From: a bacterium
GTDB taxonomy: Bacteria > Patescibacteriota > Patescibacteriia > Patescibacteriales > JAGXOH01
Direction: 5' to 3'
Assembly: GCA_021106995.1 (NCBI GenBank)
Contig: JAIOTG010000090.1
Span: forward strand, 1 to 11,191
DNA: 11,191 nucleotides
Part shown: positions 6,275 through 11,191 of the stretch, one piece after another
How positions within the stretch are numbered: the stretch's first letter is position 1
How the letters are laid out: each line of letters starts with the position of its first letter
Translations under genes and position numbers: made by a program
The notes under the pieces: model-generated
What the model was told of the DNA's origin: nothing
Databases searched by the model: none
The model's input: the letters and a program-made list of their open reading frames with translations, nothing else

Positions 6275-7354
6275 TTAATATCTACTGTTTTTTTTCTCAG
6301 CCCCCACCCCTAAATACAGTATATTTGGCTCTTCAAAATCAACCAACAAAGAAGTGCCCGGGCGATCAGTGGGAAGCTCAATTGTGGCCCAATTCTCTCC
6401 TCCATCAAAAGAACGATAAAAAGTATTTTCAGTAACATAATAAATTTCCTCACATTTTTTAGGATTAATCACCATGGCATTTATTGTGGTCTCTTTTTCA
6501 GGTGTAATAAGATTTATCTGAGCCCAAGTCTCTCCCCTATCCTCTGATTTTAATAATCCATAACTTGTAGCAACATAAACAAAACCGTCTTTATCATTAC
6601 AAAGAGCTAAATCCCTAACTTTATCACTGTTTTTAAACTCATTTAATCTTTCCTTAAAATCAACCCAACTCATACCACCGTCTACGCTTTGAGAAACTCC
6701 ATCCTTCAGGGTGGATACATATATTGCTCTACTATCAAAAGGTGAAAGTTTTATATTTAAAATAGCCGATTCAAGTCTATGAACAACTCTCCAACTACTA
6801 CCACCGTCCTTACTTTTTATAATATCACCCCTGGAGTTACCAATATAAACTATTTGAGTATTATAGTGGTCTATCGTGATAGAACCTATAGTAACATCAC
6901 CCTCATCATCATGATAAATAGGTGCCCAAGTTCTGTTACAATCGGTGGATTTATAAACATCATTACCAATAGAAGTATAAATTATACACTTTAAATTAGG
7001 ATCAACAGTTACAGCGTTTACCGTCCCTTTTGGCAAGCCCTCTGCGAAAGTCCAACCTTTGTCCACATTATAAGAGTAATAAAGACCATTCCCACTTGAG
7101 CCAAGATATATTGCCCTATTATCATTAGGGTCTATGGCTAATCTTTTAACCGCTATACGTGCGATACTCTCAGGATTTCCGCTCACTGAAGGAACTAAAA
7201 CACGCTGCTTCCAGGTGTCTCCGTTATTAAGGCTTAAAAAAACTCCACCGTCATTTTCGTTATTAGTGTTTCCTCCAAACGAAACAGAACAAGCCGTCAT
7301 TAAAAACATAACAAAAATTATTGATAAAATCTTTATTGATTTTTTAATAATCAT
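6275..7354 (-). CDS. Asp-box (BNR) seven-bladed beta-propeller lipoprotein
   Basis: Probable surface-anchored beta-propeller. The N-terminus has a positively charged, hydrophobic leader ending in LMTAC, placing the lipid-modified cysteine at residue 22 (Met at -3 is acceptable but not ideal). Seven Asp-box-like repeats, S-x-(D/N)-x-G-x-(T/S)-W, begin near residues 41, 94, 136, 181, 223, 270 and 315. Spacing is a regular 42-53 residues, as expected for seven blades. The clearest copies are SKDGGSSW, SVDGGMSW, SEDRGETW and SFDGGENW. The fold is shared by sortilin-like domains, sialidases and the HCF136/Ycf48 family. No sialidase Arg triad is evident, so binding or assembly is more likely than hydrolysis. 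It lies between holB (20-base gap) and frr (23-base gap), which is unusual company for a surface protein. Confidence 0.85.
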   Translation of the reverse strand: MIIKKSIKILSIIFVMFLMTACSVSFGGNTNNENDGGVFLSLNNGDTWKQRVLVPSVSGNPESIARIAVKRLAIDPNDNRAIYLGSSGNGLYYSYNVDKGWTFAEGLPKGTVNAVTVDPNLKCIIYTSIGNDVYKSTDCNRTWAPIYHDDEGDVTIGSITIDHYNTQIVYIGNSRGDIIKSKDGGSSWRVVHRLESAILNIKLSPFDSRAIYVSTLKDGVSQSVDGGMSWVDFKERLNEFKNSDKVRDLALCNDKDGFVYVATSYGLLKSEDRGETWAQINLITPEKETTINAMVINPKKCEEIYYVTENTFYRSFDGGENWATIELPTDRPGTSLLVDFEEPNILYLGVGAEKKNSRY

Positions 7355-7374
7355 ACTAATATCTTAATTATTAA

Positions 7375-8445
7375 TTAAATGTTAACCAAAGTGTTTTCCA
7401 AAACTAATCTGGGATTGACATTGCTCTTTATCTGATTCTCGCTTATTTCTAAAAGATTTATCACTTTCAAAACTTCTACAAAATCAAAATTCTTTGAACC
7501 AAGCTCTACTTTTTCTTTAATAACCTCAAATTGAATTAAATCATTATGACCGCATATCAGCAACATAAAATCTCTTATCAACCCTCTCCAAATGCTTATT
7601 GAGCGCAAAGCATCCTCGGCATTTTCTTGACCCGAAGATGGCCTTAATAAATTTCCCACCTTGCTAAATTTATTGTTTATATCAGTCTTTAAAATATCCA
7701 AGAACATTTCGGCTTGATCAATATAATCCTGATAAAAATCACTCTCTTCTAAAAATTTCTTAGCCAAAGCCGGTCGCCCTAAACTTAAACGAGCTATGTT
7801 TTTAGCCTGACTTCTTTTAATGTTATAATTTTCAATTAAATAACTATAAATTATATCGCTAGGAACTGGACTAAAATTAATTACCTGACTTCGTGAAACA
7901 ATAGTTAAAGGAATATTTTCAATATTAGAAACCACTAAAATAATAACTACATCTTTTCTGGGTTCTTCCAAGGTTTTAAGTAAAGCATTACTGGATTGAA
8001 CATTTAGAGTTTCAGCATTTTTAATAATACCTATTTTATAAGAATTTAAAAAAGAGCTTAAACTCATCGTTTTAATAAAATCCCTTATTTGTTCAATAGA
8101 AATATTTTTCTTACCCTCCTCTTTACGTATTAAATGAAAATCACCGTGAACCGAAGATAAATCATCCGGGTTGAGCGCTTCACTATCTGAAGACTTTGAC
8201 ATCTGCCTGCAAGATGAACAATCATAACAAGGCACCAATAATGACTTATCTTTCTGCGGAGAAGCACAGAGAAGAGTTTGGGCAAAAAATTTAGCCAAAG
8301 ATGTCTTTCCTAAATTTTTAGGTCCTAAAAAAATATAAGAACCTGCTACTTTTTTGTTATTTATATTACTAGAAAGAAGCTCAGGAATCTTTGAATTTCC
8401 AACCAATGGCCATTTTATTATCTTTTTATCACCTTGTTTCTCCAT
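7375..8445 (-). CDS. holB: DNA polymerase III clamp-loader subunit delta'
   Basis: AAA+ subunit of the clamp loader that opens and places the sliding clamp during replication. The Walker A-like element is GPKNLGKTS (41-49). The zinc-binding cysteines are Cys60, Cys73, Cys76 and Cys79 (C-x12-C-x2-C-x2-C). ISIEQIRDFI at 116-125 and NALLKTLEEP (153-162) are characteristic of DnaX/HolB. The arginine-finger 'SRC' motif is SRS (184-186), keeping the Arg. The C-terminal collar domain ends with NPRLVLENTLVNI, as in other delta' proteins. An intact P-loop fits delta' of many non-proteobacteria; a short DnaX (tau/gamma) is the alternative, but the end and the 356-residue size favour HolB. The region around 268-273 reads RPSSGQ and looks like a small insertion. 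The start codon lies exactly where a strong promoter would begin transcription. Confidence 0.9.
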   Translation of the reverse strand: MEKQGDKKIIKWPLVGNSKIPELLSSNINNKKVAGSYIFLGPKNLGKTSLAKFFAQTLLCASPQKDKSLLVPCYDCSSCRQMSKSSDSEALNPDDLSSVHGDFHLIRKEEGKKNISIEQIRDFIKTMSLSSFLNSYKIGIIKNAETLNVQSSNALLKTLEEPRKDVVIILVVSNIENIPLTIVSRSQVINFSPVPSDIIYSYLIENYNIKRSQAKNIARLSLGRPALAKKFLEESDFYQDYIDQAEMFLDILKTDINNKFSKVGNLLRPSSGQENAEDALRSISIWRGLIRDFMLLICGHNDLIQFEVIKEKVELGSKNFDFVEVLKVINLLEISENQIKSNVNPRLVLENTLVNI

Positions 8446-8451
8446 AATTTA

Positions 8452-8480
8452 ATTATAGCATTTAAAAAAGTATATGTTGA
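8452..8480 (-). promoter_or_regulatory. holB promoter with predicted leaderless start
   Basis: On the minus strand TGC-TATAAT (8460-8452) is a perfect extended -10. TCAACA (8480-8475) lies 17 bases upstream and matches four of six -35 positions. Seven bases after the -10 is the A of the holB ATG (8445), so the predicted mRNA has no leader. No Shine-Dalgarno is present. Confidence 0.6.
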
Positions 8481-8505
8481 CTTATCTTTCCAATAAACTA
8501 ATTGA

Positions 8506-8534
8506 ATTTTAATTTTTTTTAACCAATCGGTCAA
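8506..8534 (-). promoter_or_regulatory. second, upstream holB promoter
   Basis: On the minus strand TTGACC (8534-8529), a 17-base spacer containing an A8 tract, and TAAAAT (8511-8506) form a near-consensus sigma70-type promoter. It would give a leader of about 50 bases that contains the downstream promoter. Confidence 0.5.
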
Positions 8535-8549
8535 GTTAAACAAATTTTA

Positions 8550-8578
8550 TTGATTTTTTATATTATTTTTGCTAAATT
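8550..8578 (+). promoter_or_regulatory. promoter of the sugar phosphotransferase gene
   Basis: TTGATT (8550-8555), 17 bases, then TAAATT (8573-8578) preceded by TGC, an extended -10. The expected start is near 8585, 21 bases before the ATG. The leader has only a weak AAGAA as a ribosome binding site. It shares the 160-base intergenic region with the divergent holB promoters, all within about 130 bases. Confidence 0.55.
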
Positions 8579-8605
8579 TCAATTAATAAGAATAAAAAAA
8601 AATAC

Positions 8606-9322
8606 ATGAAAAATAGATTTAAAAAAATAATATTATTGCTTGGGGATGTTGCCTTTTTTTATTTTGCCCTTTATTTTGCCCTTTGGCTACGCTATTTAGA
8701 AATGCCAAATGAAAAAACATGGACTAATCACCTAGTCCCCTTCACCTTCCTTGTTTTAATTTGGTTTATAGTATTCTACGTTTCTGGTTTTTATGATCTT
8801 AGTTTTTTAAAAAATAAAAAACTTCTAAGAAAAACTATAAATTGCTTTTTAATATCAGGATTGATTTCAGTAGTTTTCTTTTATTTAATAGAAAAATCAA
8901 GTATATCTCCAAAAACTAATTTGCTGATATTCTCAATTATTTATCTCCTTGTTTTTTCTGTTTGGAGAAAATTTTTCTATTGGACGCTCAAATCTTACTT
9001 GCCTCAAAATAATACTGCTATAATGGGCCTAAATGAGCAGGTTGTGAATTTAGTTAAAGAAGTAAAAATAAAATCTTACTTAGGTTATAACATCAGCTTT
9101 ATTATAGATACAGAGGAGGAAAACAATAGTCACGCAGAAAATATTCCGATATTTAAAGAAATGAATAATTTGGCAAATTTAATAAAAGAAAAAAGGATAA
9201 ATACAATTATTCTTCCGACAGATATACATACTTCACAAAAAATACGCGCCTCTCTTTTTTCTTGTCTTCACTTAAAAATTAACTTTTTTACTTTGAGTCA
9301 ATTTTATGAAAACCTAACCTGA
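8606..9322 (+). CDS. polyprenyl-phosphate sugar phosphotransferase, N-terminal half (ends at in-frame UGA)
   Basis: Membrane and regulatory part of a WcaJ/WbaP-like phosphoglycosyltransferase, which moves a sugar-1-phosphate from a nucleotide sugar to undecaprenyl phosphate to start surface glycan assembly. Four hydrophobic segments are visible at about 8-29, 42-62, 76-96 and 104-123. The first matches the family pattern with a conserved Asp (LLLGDVAFFYFALYFALWLR). They are followed by a Rossmann-like CoA-binding-type domain at about 137-215 (AIMGLNEQ...IPIFKEMNNL...INTIILP). The frame stops at TGA in FYENLT(stop)KIPID, where relatives commonly have LTG(K/R)hP. It then continues without any further stop into the catalytic half beginning before 9350, in the same frame. 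The intact gene would encode 453 residues, normal for the family. The annotated stop is therefore probably a nonsense mutation, read-through site or sequence error. Confidence 0.85.
   Translation: MKNRFKKIILLLGDVAFFYFALYFALWLRYLEMPNEKTWTNHLVPFTFLVLIWFIVFYVSGFYDLSFLKNKKLLRKTINCFLISGLISVVFFYLIEKSSISPKTNLLIFSIIYLLVFSVWRKFFYWTLKSYLPQNNTAIMGLNEQVVNLVKEVKIKSYLGYNISFIIDTEEENNSHAENIPIFKEMNNLANLIKEKRINTIILPTDIHTSQKIRASLFSCLHLKINFFTLSQFYENLT
9320..9322 (+). other. in-frame UGA at a usual Gly position, codon 239 of the sugar transferase
   Basis: TGA interrupts an otherwise continuous 454-codon frame (8606-9967). The next codons read KIPIDTINQMWFLENL, the standard linker into the catalytic domain, so the sequence on both sides is in register and conserved. 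A single change from GGA would restore the gene. The following base is A, and no selenocysteine context is evident. Confidence 0.85.
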
Positions 9323-9349
9323 AAAATACCGATAGATACTATAAACCAA

Positions 9350-9967
9350 ATGTGGTTTTTAGAGAATTTAAACGAAGGAGGAAAAAATTGGTTTGATAAA
9401 TTTAAAAAACTTTACGATTTATTATTAAGTTTAATTTTTTTAATTATAAGCCTACCAGTTTGGCTTATAATTATAGTTTTTATAAAAATTGATAGTAAAG
9501 GCGGAGTTTTTTTCACTCAAAGCAGGACAGGACTAAACAATAAAAACTTTACTATAATAAAATTTCGTACCATGAAAATTGACGGCAATGATCTTTCTTT
9601 AACCAAAAAAAAAGACAAACGCATAACTCGCGTTGGTGCTTTTTTAAGAAAAACCAGACTAGACGAATTACCTCAACTTATAAATATAATAAAGGGAGAA
9701 ATGAGTTTTGTCGGACCTAGACCGGAAAGACCAGAGTTTGTAGAAAAACTAGAAATAGAAATACCTTTTTACAACGAAAGAATGTTAGTTAAACCAGGAA
9801 TAACTGGATGGGACCAAATATCAGGAGAATATCACTCACCTACCACTAAAGATTCTTTAAAAAAATTACAATATGATCTCTTTTATATAAAAAACAGATC
9901 TATCTATTTAGATCTATCTATTGTTTTAAAAACCATTGCCACTGTCCTTAGTAAGACTGGAAGATAA
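9350..9967 (+). CDS. polyprenyl-phosphate sugar phosphotransferase, catalytic half
   Basis: Bacterial sugar transferase domain (monotopic phosphoglycosyltransferase). Counting from Met at 9350, a hydrophobic re-entrant or membrane helix spans about 22-46. Then come FFTQSRTGLNNKNFTIIKFRTM (53-75), the catalytic Asp-Glu pair Asp105-Glu106 in TRLDELPQL, SFVGPRPERPEF (119-130), KPGITGWDQISGE (148-160; most relatives have Ala where Asp155 is) and LQYDLFYIKNRSIYLDLSI. Alone it has the size of the small PglC-type enzymes, which work without the N-terminal region. However, the Met at 9350 has no Shine-Dalgarno, and the conserved linker starts upstream of it at 9323, so it is not a natural start. The stop directly abuts the stop of the convergent gene. 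The sugar donor is unknown. Confidence 0.88.
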   Translation: MWFLENLNEGGKNWFDKFKKLYDLLLSLIFLIISLPVWLIIIVFIKIDSKGGVFFTQSRTGLNNKNFTIIKFRTMKIDGNDLSLTKKKDKRITRVGAFLRKTRLDELPQLINIIKGEMSFVGPRPERPEFVEKLEIEIPFYNERMLVKPGITGWDQISGEYHSPTTKDSLKKLQYDLFYIKNRSIYLDLSIVLKTIATVLSKTGR

Positions 9968-10444
9968 TTATATATAATCAATTCTCCAATATCCATCTAA
10001 GCCTTTTTTAAAGCTTACAGTCTTCACATATTCTCCATCACTGGTTTGGTAATAATAACTAATGGAATTTTCATAAGTCATCTTTAAATTCTGGTGTATA
10101 TTTTCTACCTCAGGAACAGATTTGTAATATTCCAATCTACTACTTAAAACTTTATAATATTCTATTCTTTTGTCTTCACTTATATAATCAAGCGCTCTAT
10201 CTATATCATCTCCCCTAATTGCTTCAAGAAAATTTTTATAAGCCTCTTCTGGTGTATTTTTAGCCTCTATTACTGTTCTGCCTTGACTAATTAGGTCATC
10301 AAATTCCTCTAGAGTATACCACTTATCCTGATATTTAATATAATTATTATGTCTTGCCTCCCAATAAGAATAAACAAATAAAACAAAAAACGACACCAAT
10401 ACTATCAGTAAAATTATTTCTGAAATTTTACGTAATTTTTTCAT
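9968..10444 (-). CDS. membrane-anchored NTF2-like (DUF4878-type) protein
   Basis: The frame is open to a TTG at 10480, but that region contains the promoter, so the ATG at 10444 is preferred and gives 158 residues. It starts MKKLRKISE and has one transmembrane helix at about 9-31, then an extracytoplasmic domain. The domain contains NTPEEAYKNFLEAIRGDD, resembling the opening helix of NTF2-like/DUF4878 domains (threonine-proline, then a helix ending in G-D). It ends with VSFKKGLDGYWRIDYI, the usual last strands of that fold. The resemblance is by motif only; no enzymatic residues are recognised. Such domains often bind ligands or act in envelope assembly. The gene is transcribed after sat but with its own promoter. 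Its stop adjoins that of the sugar transferase with no gap and no visible terminator. Confidence 0.75.
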   Translation of the reverse strand: MKKLRKISEIILLIVLVSFFVLFVYSYWEARHNNYIKYQDKWYTLEEFDDLISQGRTVIEAKNTPEEAYKNFLEAIRGDDIDRALDYISEDKRIEYYKVLSSRLEYYKSVPEVENIHQNLKMTYENSISYYYQTSDGEYVKTVSFKKGLDGYWRIDYI

Positions 10445-10450
10445 GTAAAT

Positions 10451-10480
10451 ATTATAACAGAATCTAGACTTTTCTGCCAA
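10451..10480 (-). promoter_or_regulatory. strong promoter with predicted leaderless start (NTF2-like gene)
   Basis: On the minus strand TTGGCA (10480-10475, five of six -35 positions), an 18-base spacer and a perfect TATAAT (10456-10451), preceded by TGT as an extended -10. Seven bases further is the A of the ATG at 10444. It lies between the sat stop and the NTF2-like start. The -35 coincides with the TTG that begins the longest open frame, arguing against that start. Confidence 0.65.
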
Positions 10481-10485
10481 TACCT

Positions 10486-11191
10486 CTAATCAACCAAAGG
10501 ATTGGGATGATTCTTTAAGAGTTTAAAAATCTCGGGACGAATAACATAATCAGGAGGATTCTTTTTGTCCTGAATCATATCACGAAGTTTAGTTCCACTA
10601 AATCTAATCTTTGACTCTTCATTGCACTCATGGTCAAAACAATGTCTTAAATTCTTGGAATCAAAAACAACTTCCCCTAATTTTAAAATTTTAATACCTA
10701 ATTCCCTAGTACTGAAATTATTAAAAATATCTTGAGCTTCATTAGATTTATAAAAATTACCCACCCCAGCATGATCACGTCCTACTATAAAATGAGTACA
10801 TCCAAAATTCTTTCTTATTAAGGCATGCATAACAGCTTCCCGTGGTCCGGCATAAAACATTTTTAAAGGGAGAGTGGCGAGCATAGCTCTTTCACTACCA
10901 TGAAATTTGTCTATCAATAATTCGTAAGCTGAAATAATGCAATCATCATTAAAATCATAGGGCTTTTTCTTTCCTATTACAGGCTGAATAAAAAGACCGT
11001 CAGCATATTTTAAACCTTCATTTTCTAAAAATTCGTGACCTAAGTGAGGCACATTACGAGTTTGAAATGCCACCACGCTGTCCCATCCTTTCTTTTTAAA
11101 AATTTCCCTTGTATCTTTGGGGCTATAATAATGTTTAATTGGCTTTCTCTTCCCTTCTTTATAATTACCTATTTTACCCCCTATTAAATAT
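10486..11191 (-). CDS. sat: ATP sulfurylase (sulfate adenylyltransferase), C-terminal part, cut by window edge
   Basis: Makes adenosine 5'-phosphosulfate from ATP and sulfate. The frame is open from the right edge (in-frame residues from 11190); the GTG at 11074-11076 is an internal Val of VVAFQTRN, not a start. About 234 residues are visible. They hold GWDSVVAFQTRNVPHLGHE, with the nucleotide-binding QTRN and H-x-x-H elements, then KMFYAGPREAVMHA, the FIVGRDHAGVG motif, and RFSGTKLRDMI near the end. This is the shorter archaeal/Thermus-type enzyme. Those relatives have a zinc site shaped C-x2-C...C-x-H before ISGTKLR. Here the first pair appears lost (FDSKNLRHCFDHE), leaving one Cys and one His. 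It ends with TAG 41 bases before the downstream start. Whether it serves sulfation or energy metabolism depends on genes outside the window. Confidence 0.93.
   Translation of the reverse strand, partial: YLIGGKIGNYKEGKRKPIKHYYSPKDTREIFKKKGWDSVVAFQTRNVPHLGHEFLENEGLKYADGLFIQPVIGKKKPYDFNDDCIISAYELLIDKFHGSERAMLATLPLKMFYAGPREAVMHALIRKNFGCTHFIVGRDHAGVGNFYKSNEAQDIFNNFSTRELGIKILKLGEVVFDSKNLRHCFDHECNEESKIRFSGTKLRDMIQDKKNPPDYVIRPEIFKLLKNHPNPLVD

Noticed and set aside
6779..7367. Plus-strand open frames at 6779-6994 and 7134-7367
   Set aside because: They are antisense to the propeller lipoprotein; their Thr/Asn/Ile-rich composition is the mirror of the repeat-coding strand.
9320..9322. Genome-wide UGA = Gly code (code 25, as in Gracilibacteria/Absconditabacteria)
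   Set aside because: No other gene in the window has an internal UGA although Gly codons are abundant, and three genes (rseP, GT4, MFS) appear to end in UGA, one in an ATGA overlap and one a single base before the next start. Under code 25 many glycines would be UGA. One site alone does not support it, though each of those three UGAs is followed by TAA within a few codons, so the endings alone are not decisive.
9320..9322. Selenocysteine or UGA = Trp at this codon
   Set aside because: The position is not a redox site, relatives have neither Cys nor Trp there, and no convincing selenocysteine-insertion hairpin is seen after the codon. Trp in the genes here is encoded by TGG.
10445..10480. Start of the NTF2-like protein at the TTG of 10480 (MAEKSRFCYNIY...)
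   Set aside because: Those bases contain the -35, spacer and -10 of a near-consensus promoter, and the preceding residues do not resemble a signal anchor. The ATG at 10444 gives a typical MKKLRK start.
11074..11076. GTG as the start of ATP sulfurylase
   Set aside because: It is an internal Val in the conserved VVAFQTRN. The frame continues upstream with family-like sequence (GWDS) to the window edge.

Overview
This AT-rich window (roughly one-third G+C by eye) looks like chromosomal DNA of a small-genome bacterium, most likely from the Candidate Phyla Radiation (Patescibacteria, Parcubacteria-like). That placement is an inference. It rests on compact house-keeping genes, a six-helix half-size MFS protein, few recognisable Shine-Dalgarno sites, a tRNA gene without encoded CCA, and dispersal of the usual frr/uppS/rseP cluster. 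Nothing in the window looks like a phage, an insertion sequence or a CRISPR array, and no gene-free stretch exceeds 300 bases.

Left edge (1-925): the tail of an unidentified gene abuts murI (glutamate racemase, peptidoglycan precursor). murI is separated from the convergent uppS by a strong hairpin that can terminate both strands.

Centre (925-8445): a long leftward block. In transcription order it contains holB (clamp-loader delta'), a seven-bladed Asp-box propeller lipoprotein, frr (ribosome recycling), rseP (site-2 protease), a PF04020 small membrane protein, a divergent tRNA-Pro gene, a GT4 glycosyltransferase, a DUF167 protein, a half-size MFS protein and uppS (undecaprenyl-diphosphate synthase). 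The theme is core replication and translation plus envelope biogenesis. UppS makes the lipid carrier, MurI makes D-Glu, and the glycosyltransferases build surface glycans.

Right (8446-11191): a divergent promoter region of about 160 bp drives holB leftwards and a polyprenyl-phosphate sugar phosphotransferase rightwards. This transferase is the most striking locus. Its membrane/regulatory half and its catalytic half lie in one reading frame, split by a single UGA at the place where the family normally has Gly in an 'LTG(K/R)hP' segment. Its stop directly abuts the stop of a convergent, membrane-anchored NTF2-like protein. That protein's apparent N-terminus overlaps a near-consensus promoter, so its true start is probably internal and its mRNA leaderless. 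The last gene is ATP sulfurylase (sat), cut by the window edge.

Main points for a second look: the in-frame UGA, a tRNA-Pro(CGG) with C33 and C54, two promoters whose predicted +1 is the A of the start codon, a 19-bp-period tandem duplication in the GT4 gene, and a 20-bp perfect palindrome in front of that gene.
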